A stretch of 64,000 bases of DNA. It comes from an uncultured Gammaproteobacteria bacterium (GTDB lineage Bacteria > Pseudomonadota > Gammaproteobacteria > Pseudomonadales > Pseudohongiellaceae). The position numbers were made by a program, and so were the translations under genes. The notes beneath the pieces were generated by a model. The model was not told where the DNA came from and did not search any database. It saw only the letters and a program-made list of their open reading frames with translations. Location of the stretch: positions 62,001-126,000 of the forward strand of contig CAJXVC010000005.1 of the NCBI GenBank assembly GCA_913060975.1, in the 5' to 3' direction. The number at the start of each line of letters is the position of its first letter. Position 1 is the first letter of the stretch. Positions 19,217 to 27,587 of this stretch are shown here, one piece after another.

Positions 19217-20569
19217 CTAGCTGTGCAGTGTAATAATATCGGCGTTGGTAATCGGGCCACGCGTGAGATTCTCAAAGCCGTCCTGAGTGACGCGCACATT
19301 ATCTTCGATACGGATACCGCCCAGCGGCGTCAGCTGATCAATCAATTGCCAATTAAACAACTGTTTATGCTGACCGCCGCGTTGGGGATTCAATAGCATG
19401 GGAATGAAATAACAACCCGGTTCGATTGTGAAAACCATGTCTTCGGCAACAGTCCGAGTCGAGCGCAAATTCGGCGAATGAGCCGGCGGAGCGACAATAC
19501 CGCCTTCGATGGTCGCCTGATGGCCGCCGACATCGTGAACCTGCACACCTAGTAAGTGACCAACGCCATGCGGCATAAAAAGCTGGGCAATGCCGAGCTC
19601 CGTTAACTCAGCCAGGCTGCCACGGCAAATATCGAGGTCGAGCAGCAGTCGCGCCACGCCATCCAAAGCCTGGGTATGAAAGTCAACATAGGACAGGCCG
19701 GGCCGGACACTGGAAACAATAGACAGCTCGAGATTGACCATGCCATCCAGCAGTTGCTGGAACAATGGATCCACACCCCGCCGTGTCGACGTGCGGGTAA
19801 TATCCGATCCGTAGTTGTTCACCCGGGCGCCAGCATCGATGAGTAACACTTGACTGTCGTCGGCACTATCTCGCCGTTTGTGTTGGTAGTGCAAAATGGC
19901 GGCCTTGTCGTCCAGCGCGACAATGCTGGTATAGGGGCAGTCGTCTTCCAACATTCCACAAGCTTGCAGATAGGCCATATGGATCTGGTATTCGCTGCCA
20001 CCGGCCATGAATTCCTGACGTGCGGCGTCGTGGCCTTTCAGAGCGACCTTGTTAGCCATTCGTAGCTGGGCAATTTCGTATTCGGTTTTGATGGCACGCT
20101 GAAAATCCAGTGCATGAATCAGCTCTATCGGATTGATGAGCCGGTCAGCAATGTCGAGAGTCTCGGCCAGATCAGGGCTCTCGCCAACATAGGCGATAAC
20201 CGAAGAAGGCAGGCTTGCTGCCAGATCACTAACCTGTCGCAAGCGGACAATATCGAACTCATCAGCCCACCAGTTTTCAGCCTCGATGCTCTGGTCGTGC
20301 CAGAAATCATCCGGTACCACCTGGTAGTAAACCGGCTGCTGGCCCGGCTGGAACAAGACAAATTGATCAGGTCGATTGATCGGCAACCAATGGCAGAAGT
20401 GGCCAAAGGCCTGAAACGGGACTCCCCGGTCGTCACCGTAGTAGTGCTTCTCGCGGCCACTGTGAACCAGTATTGCATCCGCCGCTATAGCATTGATCGC
20501 CACAGAATACAGTGCTTGCAACTGCTTGATATGTAGAGAATATTTGTCTGTGCCGAGTTGAATTGTCAT
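19217..20569 (-). CDS. pepQ: Xaa-Pro dipeptidase
   Basis: This 450-residue M24-family metallopeptidase cleaves X-Pro dipeptides. All five dinuclear metal ligands can be placed: D-A-G-A-R and S-D-I-T-R, H-G-V-G-H-L-L-G, F-T-I-E-P-G, and I-R-I-E-D-N. The N-terminal sequence (D-A-I-L-V-H-S-G and W-L-P-I-N-R-P-D) fits PepQ rather than PepP. The start at 20569 is chosen because it matches the PepQ N-terminus; the frame stays open upstream by 23 more codons without support. It stands alone on the minus strand. Confidence 0.9.
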   Translation of the reverse strand: MTIQLGTDKYSLHIKQLQALYSVAINAIAADAILVHSGREKHYYGDDRGVPFQAFGHFCHWLPINRPDQFVLFQPGQQPVYYQVVPDDFWHDQSIEAENWWADEFDIVRLRQVSDLAASLPSSVIAYVGESPDLAETLDIADRLINPIELIHALDFQRAIKTEYEIAQLRMANKVALKGHDAARQEFMAGGSEYQIHMAYLQACGMLEDDCPYTSIVALDDKAAILHYQHKRRDSADDSQVLLIDAGARVNNYGSDITRTSTRRGVDPLFQQLLDGMVNLELSIVSSVRPGLSYVDFHTQALDGVARLLLDLDICRGSLAELTELGIAQLFMPHGVGHLLGVQVHDVGGHQATIEGGIVAPPAHSPNLRSTRTVAEDMVFTIEPGCYFIPMLLNPQRGGQHKQLFNWQLIDQLTPLGGIRIEDNVRVTQDGFENLTRGPITNADIITLHS

Positions 20570-20669
20570 GGTTTGCCTTGGCTTTGAGGGCGCCGGTGAT
20601 GTGTACCAGTGTGCCGACTGAATTATACTGCGAAGCAACAGTTATCCAGAACTGCCCAGGAGAATCCTC

Positions 20670-21044
20670 GTGATTTACCCAATGTTCGCTATGGTACTGC
20701 TGAGGTTTGTCGCCATGCTCATCACAGCCCGGGTGCGTGTGCAGTCTGCGCGTCGCGGGGAGGTGTCGTTATCCTGTTTCTCGCTCATCCAGGGCGACAA
20801 GATACCTGACATGGTAACCAAGACCTCGCGGCATTTCAGCAATCTTTTCGAGATGCCGCTGCTCTTCTATGTGGCGGGGACCCTGTACATAGCTCTGGAT
20901 CTCACAATTCCTCTGGCGATCTACTGTGCATGGGCGTTCGTTGTCACCCGCATTCTACATAGCGTCGTCCATTTAGGTGATAACAATGTCGCCCATCGTC
21001 TATTCGTCTTTGCGCTGAGTAATCTGTGCGTTCTGGCACTATGA
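20670..21044 (+). CDS. MAPEG-family membrane protein
   Basis: This 124-residue protein has about four membrane helices and MAPEG-like features: R-V-R near residue 22, and T-R-I-L-H-S-V-V-H-L in the last third. MAPEG proteins include glutathione transferases and eicosanoid-type enzymes, but bacterial members are mostly uncharacterised. The GTG start at 20670 has an AGGAG 6 nt upstream. It is divergent from pepQ across about 100 bp and is followed by two small cytoplasmic-protein genes. Confidence 0.8.
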   Translation: MIYPMFAMVLLRFVAMLITARVRVQSARRGEVSLSCFSLIQGDKIPDMVTKTSRHFSNLFEMPLLFYVAGTLYIALDLTIPLAIYCAWAFVVTRILHSVVHLGDNNVAHRLFVFALSNLCVLAL

Positions 21045-21109
21045 ATTAGCATCGTTGTTGCTATTTCGCCCAGGCACTAAAAATCAAATGAAAGCAGGAG
21101 AATCACATC

Positions 21110-21406
21110 GTGAGCAAATTGAATAATACAAGTGACATCATGGTTCTGCTGGCTGACAGTCAAGGGCAAGCAGGAATAATTCTGCATGAGGATGAAGTAA
21201 GTACAAAGCTGTTTGACTTGAGTTCTGGTCTGGCCGGCGAACTTTTTCAAAAGATGGTCAACTACAATAAAAGGCTGGCGCTGGTGGTGCGCGATCTCAG
21301 CCAATACAGCACAAATCTTCAGAAGCTTGCTTATGAGCATGAAAACCACCCCTACATCAGATTCTACTCAAACCGGGCCGATGCAGAAGAATGGGTCAAG
21401 GACTGA
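21110..21406 (+). CDS. DUF4180 domain protein
   Basis: This 98-residue small protein fits DUF4180: [15 protein letters not shown], then [10 protein letters not shown], and a C-terminal [11 protein letters not shown]. The GTG start at 21110 follows GCAGGAGAA at a good distance. The fold is expected to be STAS-like, but no biochemical role is known to me. It lies 66 nt after the MAPEG gene and 44 nt before ybjQ. Confidence 0.78.
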   Translation: MSKLNNTSDIMVLLADSQGQAGIILHEDEVSTKLFDLSSGLAGELFQKMVNYNKRLALVVRDLSQYSTNLQKLAYEHENHPYIRFYSNRADAEEWVKD

Positions 21407-21450
21407 GAAACCATCGAATTCAAACACGATTATCAATACGGAGATGCAAG

Positions 21451-21771
21451 ATGATAAGAACGACCACTAGTACATTACAAGGACGAGAAATTCTGGAATA
21501 CAAAGGTGTTGTTGTGGGTGAGGCGATTCTGGGCGCGAATATTTTCAAGGATTTGTTCGGCGCAGTAAGAGATATAGTAGGTGGTCGTGCGGGTGCCTAT
21601 GAGCAAGAACTGGGCCGCGCCAGAGATATCGCTTTTCAGGAACTGGAAGACGAAGCACGTTCTATGGGAGCCAATGCCATTATCGGTATTGATATTGACT
21701 ATGAAGTAGTCGGCTCCCAGGGTGGCATGATGATGGTCAGTGTGAGCGGGACGGCTGTGCAAATCAAGTAA
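21451..21771 (+). CDS. YbjQ/UPF0145 family protein
   Basis: This 106-residue protein has the YbjQ pattern: [22 protein letters not shown], and [17 protein letters not shown]. The start at 21451 has a GGAG 7 nt upstream and gives the normal family length. A frame opening 20 codons earlier is an artefact. YbjQ-type proteins are dodecin-like oligomers of unclear function, sometimes linked to stress. The gene ends the small-gene cluster; the acyltransferase operon starts 133 nt later. Confidence 0.88.
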   Translation: MIRTTTSTLQGREILEYKGVVVGEAILGANIFKDLFGAVRDIVGGRAGAYEQELGRARDIAFQELEDEARSMGANAIIGIDIDYEVVGSQGGMMMVSVSGTAVQIK

Positions 21772-21904
21772 GCACAGTAACTATCTCTGATCTGAAAATC
21801 CTCGCATTGGATTGGCGCGGACAAATTTTCGTGACTACACTAACTAAAGTCATCCCGCTACGGGTCATTCAACATTGCTGTCAGGTTATGGATAACAACC
21901 AGCG

Positions 21905-22834
21905 ATGCATCCTGCTACTGCACAATTAGCTGGCGGTCGATCTTCAACTACCGACGATGTGGCAGGTAAACCTGCCAGTCTGGTAGCTCGACTCGCCAGC
22001 TATGCCTCACAAAGAAGCCAGTATGCCCAGCATACTGACATTCTGTCGGTCTGCCTGCGTGAACCACGTCACCATGTTCGTAGACTCTGCCGCGACAATT
22101 GGCGCTTCTTGACACGGACGGAACGGCGGCGTCACTTGTTGCAATCACCACATGTGGTCAGGAAGATTGGCAATTCGATTGCCTGCGAAACAAAGACGGC
22201 GTTTGATAGCCTGCTCAAAGCGGATTCGCGTTCACGCATTATCGCCACCTTCCACTTTGGAGAGTTTACCTACGGCATCAGTTATCTGATGTCTGGCCTT
22301 GCCGCAAAGTACCCGCGCTATTTTCTGAGCTTGGCCCCTTGCCGACCTGCCACCTATACAAACATGCAGCGGGCAATAGGCCCCAGCGTTGCTGATCGTC
22401 GTTCAGAGATCGTATTGGCAGAAACGTCGATGCGCGATCTGTCCGCGCTTTTGCGGCAGCCGAAAACCAATCTCGTCATGTTCTGCGATCTTCCGCATGA
22501 GTTTGGTGAACGCATCGATGTATCGTTCTTACAACGTCAAGCTGCATTTCCCAAAGGCCCAGCAACGCTGGCGCTACTGAATCGCGTTCCCATTGTGCCC
22601 GCCATCTGCGTTCAGGAAGCAGGCGGATTGACGGTGCACTGTGGGCAACAGATCGAGCCACCATCAGCCATAGGTGGGGACAGGACAGAAGCCATTCGCC
22701 AGCTAACCCAGCAGCTGGTCGACTACTTTGCCTTTTACTTTCTGAAGTTTCCGGCACAGTGGCGTTATCTGCAGCGTCTACCAGACTACTTCGTTCTGTC
22801 GGAGCCGAGCCAGGATGGACGGTGTAAGACGTAA
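21905..22834 (+). CDS. LPLAT-like acyltransferase (HtrB-related), first gene of an export operon
   Basis: This 309-residue protein resembles the LpxL/HtrB branch of lysophospholipid acyltransferases. A central T-F-H-F-G-E-F segment (His117, Glu120) stands where the H-x4-D/E motif is expected. It is followed by F-C-D-L-P near residue 195 and F-P-K-G-P-A-T-L-A near residue 215. The acidic residue is at +3 rather than +5 from the histidine, so the catalytic motif is atypical. There is no clear N-terminal membrane anchor and no strong ribosome binding site before the ATG. A dedicated acyl carrier protein is encoded 69 nt downstream, followed by a peptide exporter. I infer that it acylates a peptide or small molecule from acyl-ACP. 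It is unlikely to be a lipid A enzyme, since an LpxL is already encoded at 13.1 kb. Confidence 0.72.
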   Translation: MHPATAQLAGGRSSTTDDVAGKPASLVARLASYASQRSQYAQHTDILSVCLREPRHHVRRLCRDNWRFLTRTERRRHLLQSPHVVRKIGNSIACETKTAFDSLLKADSRSRIIATFHFGEFTYGISYLMSGLAAKYPRYFLSLAPCRPATYTNMQRAIGPSVADRRSEIVLAETSMRDLSALLRQPKTNLVMFCDLPHEFGERIDVSFLQRQAAFPKGPATLALLNRVPIVPAICVQEAGGLTVHCGQQIEPPSAIGGDRTEAIRQLTQQLVDYFAFYFLKFPAQWRYLQRLPDYFVLSEPSQDGRCKT

Positions 22835-22903
22835 GACCGCGCCCGAGTGACAATACCGACGATGAGGCCCAACAACCCACACAATACTTCAGGAAAATGC
22901 CTA

Positions 22904-23176
22904 ATGACAACGGACGTCAAAACAAGTGTGCTTGAAACCCTGTCTGCACACGTACCTGAAAAACAAACTCTCGAAGCGCTGCATGAATCTCAGAAGCTGG
23001 ATCAACTGGCGTTGGATTCCCTAGACATGATTGAGGCGGTGTTTGAGCTCGAAGAGCAATTCAATATTGTTCTGGAAAGTCATGAGTTATCGACCATCGA
23101 GTCTATAGGCGACCTGATAACCGCCATTGAACAACAACTTCGCTCAATGTCAGTAGCAGAGTTTGAAGAAGCTTGA
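22904..23176 (+). CDS. Acyl carrier protein
   Basis: This 90-residue acidic four-helix protein carries the phosphopantetheine attachment motif L-D-S-L-D-M-I-E (Ser39). The start at 22904 has an AGGAAAA upstream and gives ACP-like length. It is not the housekeeping acpP, because it is not in a fab cluster and its helix II (E-A-V-F-E-L-E-E-Q-F) differs. The HlyD-type gene starts 1 nt after its stop, so the two are translationally linked. It would carry the acyl chain used by the upstream LPLAT-like enzyme. Confidence 0.88.
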   Translation: MTTDVKTSVLETLSAHVPEKQTLEALHESQKLDQLALDSLDMIEAVFELEEQFNIVLESHELSTIESIGDLITAIEQQLRSMSVAEFEEA

Positions 23177-23177
23177 G

Positions 23178-24440
23178 ATGAGCGACAGTAATCTATTCAG
23201 ACCGATCCTGGGCCGCCAAGATTCCGGTACAGAGATGGCGCCACTGATCCAAACCAGTATGGCGACGAGAGGGTGGAGTGCTTTGCTGGCACTCATGTTT
23301 ATAGCACTGGCTACGGCGCTGGCATTACTGCAGTACAAAGAGACGGCATCAGCCCGTGGCACGATCGAAGCCCGCACCGGGGCGAGTATGTTAGTAGCGC
23401 CTGATGCGGCACGAGTCGCTGAGCTGCTAGTCGCTCCGGGCGATACAGTGCGTAAAGGTCAGGTCCTTGCGAGGCTTAACCAAACCCGCTTCAGCGCAGC
23501 AGGTGAATCAATCAGCAAAGTTGATGCGCGGCATTTGCAGCAACAGCTGTCGTTACACAAGAAGGAATACGCACTGCTGCAGCAACAACAGAAACAGAAT
23601 GCCGATCGTTTGAGCCGACAACTGCACCACCAGCACGAACGTCTTGAACTGACGAAAAATGAAACGTCTTTACTGAATACCCAGGTAAAACTGAGCGGCA
23701 ATGCTCTTCAGGCTTTGCAGCGCCTCGCGGCCAATCAAGGCGTAGCCAAAGCTCGTGTCATGCAGGAACAATTGAGTCACCTGGAACTGCAACGAGGCCA
23801 GCAACTGATCGCAAGACAGCGCAGGGAACTGGAGCTTCTGACCGAAGATCTGCAACAGCAGTTGCATAGCAGCAAGTTGGATTATGAGAAGCAGAAGATT
23901 TTAATAGAACAACGAATTGCCAATTTGCAACATCGCCTCGGCGTGGCCATGGTGTCTGATGACAGGGCAGTGTTAGCTGATCAGGATGGAATCGTGGCCA
24001 GTATCGGTGTCGCGGTTGGCGATGCTGTGACGGCTAACCAAAGCCTCATGACATTGCAGTCGCAAACACAGTCGTTGCAAGGCACCGTGTTTGTGCCGTC
24101 GCGAATCGCTGATCAGCTGCAAGAAGGGCAACAATTGATGCTGCGCTTTGATGGTTTTGACTATCGCTACTATGGACGTTTTTCGGCAGAAATCGAACAG
24201 CTCAGCAAATCACCCCTGGATCCAAGAATGTCTCAGCTACCTGTGGCTGGCATTCGCGAACCGGTCTTCGAAGTAACCGTGTCGATACCCACAGGGTCGG
24301 GTGCCGCCCGTAATGACGATCCGGCCATCCTGCCTCTTACCACCGGTTCCGCATTCACTGCTGACTTCATACTGGCAGAAAAGCGCCTGCTGGCGTATAT
24401 CTTTGAACCCTTGCTGGCACTGCGAGGCAAGGTGTCATGA
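23178..24440 (+). CDS. HlyD/CvaA-family periplasmic adaptor
   Basis: This 420-residue membrane-fusion protein has a short cytoplasmic N-terminus and one membrane helix (about residues 35-55). Then come a lipoyl-like half (V-A-E-L-L-V-A-P-G-D-T-V-R-K-G), a long Gln-rich coiled coil (about 110-250), a second lipoyl half, and a beta-barrel. Such proteins link an inner-membrane ABC exporter to a TolC-type channel. The start at 23178 is the first ATG after the ACP stop; an in-frame TTG at 23163 lies inside the ACP gene and is less likely. Its stop overlaps the ABC exporter start by 4 nt. No TolC homologue is present in the window. Confidence 0.88.
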   Translation: MSDSNLFRPILGRQDSGTEMAPLIQTSMATRGWSALLALMFIALATALALLQYKETASARGTIEARTGASMLVAPDAARVAELLVAPGDTVRKGQVLARLNQTRFSAAGESISKVDARHLQQQLSLHKKEYALLQQQQKQNADRLSRQLHHQHERLELTKNETSLLNTQVKLSGNALQALQRLAANQGVAKARVMQEQLSHLELQRGQQLIARQRRELELLTEDLQQQLHSSKLDYEKQKILIEQRIANLQHRLGVAMVSDDRAVLADQDGIVASIGVAVGDAVTANQSLMTLQSQTQSLQGTVFVPSRIADQLQEGQQLMLRFDGFDYRYYGRFSAEIEQLSKSPLDPRMSQLPVAGIREPVFEVTVSIPTGSGAARNDDPAILPLTTGSAFTADFILAEKRLLAYIFEPLLALRGKVS

Positions 24441-26548
24441 AGCGACTGTTCCAGCGCCAACAACAATTGTCCATGGTGTTCCAGTCCGAGATTAACGAAT
24501 GCGGCCTGGCCTGTTTGGCAATGGTTAGCAATTACTACGGGAATATGGTGGAGCTTAGTTCCCTGCGAACGCTGTTAGGGCAGACGCTAACCGGCGCTTC
24601 GGTCAACATGCTGCGGCGTTGTGCCCGAGAGCTAAAACTTACCAGCAGAGCACTGAAGCTGGAGCTGGATGAGCTCAAGCAACTGGAACGACCAGCAATC
24701 CTGCACTGGGATATGGATCATTTTGTAGTACTGCAGGGTGTGACTAGAAAGTATATTCAGATTCACGACCCGGCAGTGGGTATTCGTCGCTATACCTGGT
24801 CAGAGTTGGACAGACACTTCAGCGGTATCGCGCTTGAGCTACAGCCAGATCAGGACTTCTGTGCCGATCGGAATGACAACAAGTTAAAGCTGGGTGATCT
24901 GCTAAGCCCGGGACAGAGACTAAAAACGCAGGTGATACAGATCGCCGGGTTGTCCTTGCTTATCCAGTTTCTCATTCTGACCTCGCCACTCTATCTGCAA
25001 CTAGTGATCGATCAGGGTGTGGGCAAAGGCGATATGGATCTGATTTTCGGTCTGGCACTGGTCTTTGTATTGTTGGTTGCTATGCGAGTGCTACTTAATT
25101 ACGCCAGAGCTGTGCTTACTATGGGCTGCACCAATAATCTTGGATTTCAGCTTGTGAGTGACACATTTAATCATCTGCTTCGCTTATCGATGAACTATTT
25201 CGAAAAACGGGAACTGGGTGATATCACCTCGCGGTTCAACGCGTTGGAATCTATCAAACAAATTGTTACGCAGGAAATGGTAACGATTCTGATTGATGGC
25301 GTGTTCTCCATCGTGACTTTGCTGCTGCTATTCTTCTATAGCCCACTAATGGCAACGCAGGTGTTGTTTGCGGTCTGTCTGTTTGCCGTGTTGCGGTTGA
25401 TGACACTGTCAGCCGAACGTAATCGACGTCAGGAAGTAGTCGTGCTCAATGCCAGTCAACAATCACGCTTTATGGAGAACGTACGCAGCATCAGGACGAT
25501 CAAGGTCAATGATCTGGAATCTGATCGAGTGGCTGATTGGGAGCAGCGCTATGCCAACTACGTCAACGCCGGATTTCAGCTTGGCCGCTTTCAAGAGAAA
25601 ATTGCCGGGTGGCAGGGACTCATTCTCGGCGTAGAAAATATCCTGACTATCTATGTGGGCTCGCTTTGGGTCTATCAAAGCCAGCTCACCCTCGGCCAGT
25701 TCATGAGTTTCATTCTATTGAAGCAGCACTTTATCAACTCAGTCTCCGCTTTATTACCCAAGTTGAGTGAGATCAAGCTGATGCAGCTGGAGCTGGATCG
25801 TGTTGCTGATATTCGCCGGCACCCGTCAAGCCAAGCCCGTAACAGTCAAAGCCTGATCCAGCATACGCTGGAATACCCGGTTGAATTTTGTGAACTCACT
25901 TTTGCCTTTACGAATCAGGAACAGCCTCTGATAGATAAGCTTTCGGTTACGGTGCCGCAAGGCAATCTTTGTGTGATCACGGGCCCGTCGGGTTGTGGCA
26001 AGACCACTTTATTGAAACTCTTGCTGGGCCTTGAGACGGCGAGTTCCGGGCATATTCAGATTGGTACACAGCGCCTCGCGACTCCTCAAAGCATGCCGAT
26101 ACAAGGAGCCTTCAGTGCCGTGTTACACGATGAAGGGTTGCTGTCCGGCGATCTTGCCTACAATATTAATCTTGGTGTGGCACCACACGATCAGGAGCGT
26201 CTGAACGAAGCCTGCGCCAAGGCGGGGCTCACGAAGATAGTGGAATCACTACAGTTAGGTTTTGCCACCCGGATTGGCGAGTTGGGTAATATCTTGTCGG
26301 CGGGTCAGGTCAAGAGAGTATTACTTGCCAGGGCATTCTACCGCCGTCCGAAATTGCTCGTGCTGGATGAAACCCTCACGCATCTAGGTGATAAAGATAC
26401 ATGGCACGTTCTTGAATCCATTCGAAGCGCGGGCATAACCGCCATTATTACTTCTCATGACTATCAAATAATCAGTCAGGCTGACCAGATCATTTCCATG
26501 CCTAATGACCGGGCCGGTACAGGGCAAGACCATCAAAGCAAAACATAG
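24437..26548 (+). CDS. C39-peptidase ABC exporter (CvaB/RaxB-like)
   Basis: This 703-residue bacteriocin-type exporter processes and exports peptides with double-glycine leaders. The N-terminal C39 peptidase has its triad: Cys22 in N-E-C-G-L-A-C-L, His95 in M-D-H-F-V-V-L, and Asp111 in I-H-D-P-A. A membrane domain (about residues 155-440) follows. The ATPase has Walker A G-P-S-G-C-G-K-T-T (about residue 515), signature L-S-A-G-Q (about 620), Walker B L-L-V-L-D-E and the H-loop T-S-H-D. Where the Q-loop glutamine is expected there is His (A-V-L-H-D-E). The peptidase appears active, so a cleavable substrate should exist, but none is recognised nearby. Confidence 0.92.
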   Translation: MKRLFQRQQQLSMVFQSEINECGLACLAMVSNYYGNMVELSSLRTLLGQTLTGASVNMLRRCARELKLTSRALKLELDELKQLERPAILHWDMDHFVVLQGVTRKYIQIHDPAVGIRRYTWSELDRHFSGIALELQPDQDFCADRNDNKLKLGDLLSPGQRLKTQVIQIAGLSLLIQFLILTSPLYLQLVIDQGVGKGDMDLIFGLALVFVLLVAMRVLLNYARAVLTMGCTNNLGFQLVSDTFNHLLRLSMNYFEKRELGDITSRFNALESIKQIVTQEMVTILIDGVFSIVTLLLLFFYSPLMATQVLFAVCLFAVLRLMTLSAERNRRQEVVVLNASQQSRFMENVRSIRTIKVNDLESDRVADWEQRYANYVNAGFQLGRFQEKIAGWQGLILGVENILTIYVGSLWVYQSQLTLGQFMSFILLKQHFINSVSALLPKLSEIKLMQLELDRVADIRRHPSSQARNSQSLIQHTLEYPVEFCELTFAFTNQEQPLIDKLSVTVPQGNLCVITGPSGCGKTTLLKLLLGLETASSGHIQIGTQRLATPQSMPIQGAFSAVLHDEGLLSGDLAYNINLGVAPHDQERLNEACAKAGLTKIVESLQLGFATRIGELGNILSAGQVKRVLLARAFYRRPKLLVLDETLTHLGDKDTWHVLESIRSAGITAIITSHDYQIISQADQIISMPNDRAGTGQDHQSKT

Positions 26549-26567
26549 TAGAAACAAGGAAGTTTCC

Positions 26568-27293
26568 ATGTCGGCACAAACGATGTACGAGCGAGATGCT
26601 ATTGCGACGCAATTGGGTTCGGGGCAAGAAACGCGGCGACAGTTGCCGGTTCGTAACTGTCCCAAAGCAGCGCTTCGAGACAATAGTGCGAGCGGTGCGC
26701 CATGCGCCTCTAGCAGTGACAACTATCAGTCAGGACAAACCTATGTACTGCGAATTGAAAGTGCACTGTGTTCACAAGCATTTTTCGATACTGCGTGCTA
26801 TGAGTTCTATCAGGTTCGGCTATTGAATCGCGCTCGGCCATTGAACATACAGTTGCATGCTTACTGTTTGTTGTCCGAAACCGTCTATCTAATGATGACG
26901 CCGATGACACCCACTGGCTTGCATGAGCTGCTTGATTCGCTTAATGAAAGTTATTCTGAGTATTTCAATCTGCGGTTTCAACGGCGCAGGAAAGTCTGGC
27001 AGGCGAGAACGAGATTGCATCCATTACCGGACAACGCAATATGCCTGGATTTTCAGAAATATATAGAGCGCTTACCCGTAGATCAGAACAATCATGTTCA
27101 TCCTGGCACCCATCCCTGGTCCAGCTACAGTCGGTACGCCTTTGATCGAGTTGATTCGCATCTGACTATGCACCCTCGTTTCCAGCGCTTTAGAAGAATG
27201 ACTGGGAACCCGATGGGACGTTATCGTGATTTCATTGCCAGCCCATTCAATGAACAGTACCGGCAGTCTTTGGCAGATACTTTTTGCAAATGA
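26568..27293 (+). CDS. RAYT-like (Y1_Tnp) protein with degenerate HUH site
   Basis: This 241-residue protein aligns by eye with REP-associated tyrosine transposases. It has L-H-A-Y-C-L-L, an N-E-S-Y-S-E-Y-F-N helix, and the C-terminal K-Y-I-E-R-L-P-V and H-P-W-S-S-Y segments. At the catalytic position, where N-H-x-H is normal, it reads E-T-V-Y (residues 104-107). Both metal-binding histidines are therefore lost. An extra 50-residue Ser/Gly-rich N-terminus is present. The start at 26568 has an AGGAAG upstream and lies 19 nt after the exporter gene, so it is probably the last gene of that operon. I infer a domesticated nucleic-acid-binding protein, not an active transposase. Confidence 0.75.
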   Translation: MSAQTMYERDAIATQLGSGQETRRQLPVRNCPKAALRDNSASGAPCASSSDNYQSGQTYVLRIESALCSQAFFDTACYEFYQVRLLNRARPLNIQLHAYCLLSETVYLMMTPMTPTGLHELLDSLNESYSEYFNLRFQRRRKVWQARTRLHPLPDNAICLDFQKYIERLPVDQNNHVHPGTHPWSSYSRYAFDRVDSHLTMHPRFQRFRRMTGNPMGRYRDFIASPFNEQYRQSLADTFCK

Positions 27294-27587
27294 GTGCACT
27301 GTCAGAACCCGTTGCTGTGGTATTCCGGAGCGTGCTCGTCGCCAATTGAGAAGCGGGAGCCTCAATCTCTGATTTCATTTCTGAAATAGCCGGGTTTTCT
27401 ACCTCTGGAATTGTCAAAAAGTGGAATTCTCGGTGCGGTAAATCAATAATTTGCAGGATACTTGCTTAACTTCTGTCAAAAACCTGACGACATAAACAAT
27501 ATTGGGTAACATTTAACCGTTATTTTATTGAGTGAGAAGCTTCACTCAGATTAATTTTCAGGCATGGACGCTTGAGCGGTAATCCAG
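27294..27587 (+). other. Intergenic region after the exporter operon
   Basis: These 294 bp lack a convincing gene. A 19-codon frame starting at 27290 (M-S-A-L-S-E-P) overlaps the stop of the RAYT-like gene as ATGA, but has no family features. An inverted repeat at 27529-27548 (TGAGTGA, 6-nt loop, TCACTCA) lies 40 bp before the next gene. It could be an operator or a weak terminator, since only a short AT-rich stretch follows. Confidence 0.4.

Noticed and set aside
27290-27349. 19-codon frame coupled to the RAYT-like gene as a peptide precursor
   Set aside because: Very short, no leader motif such as G-G, and no sign of selection.
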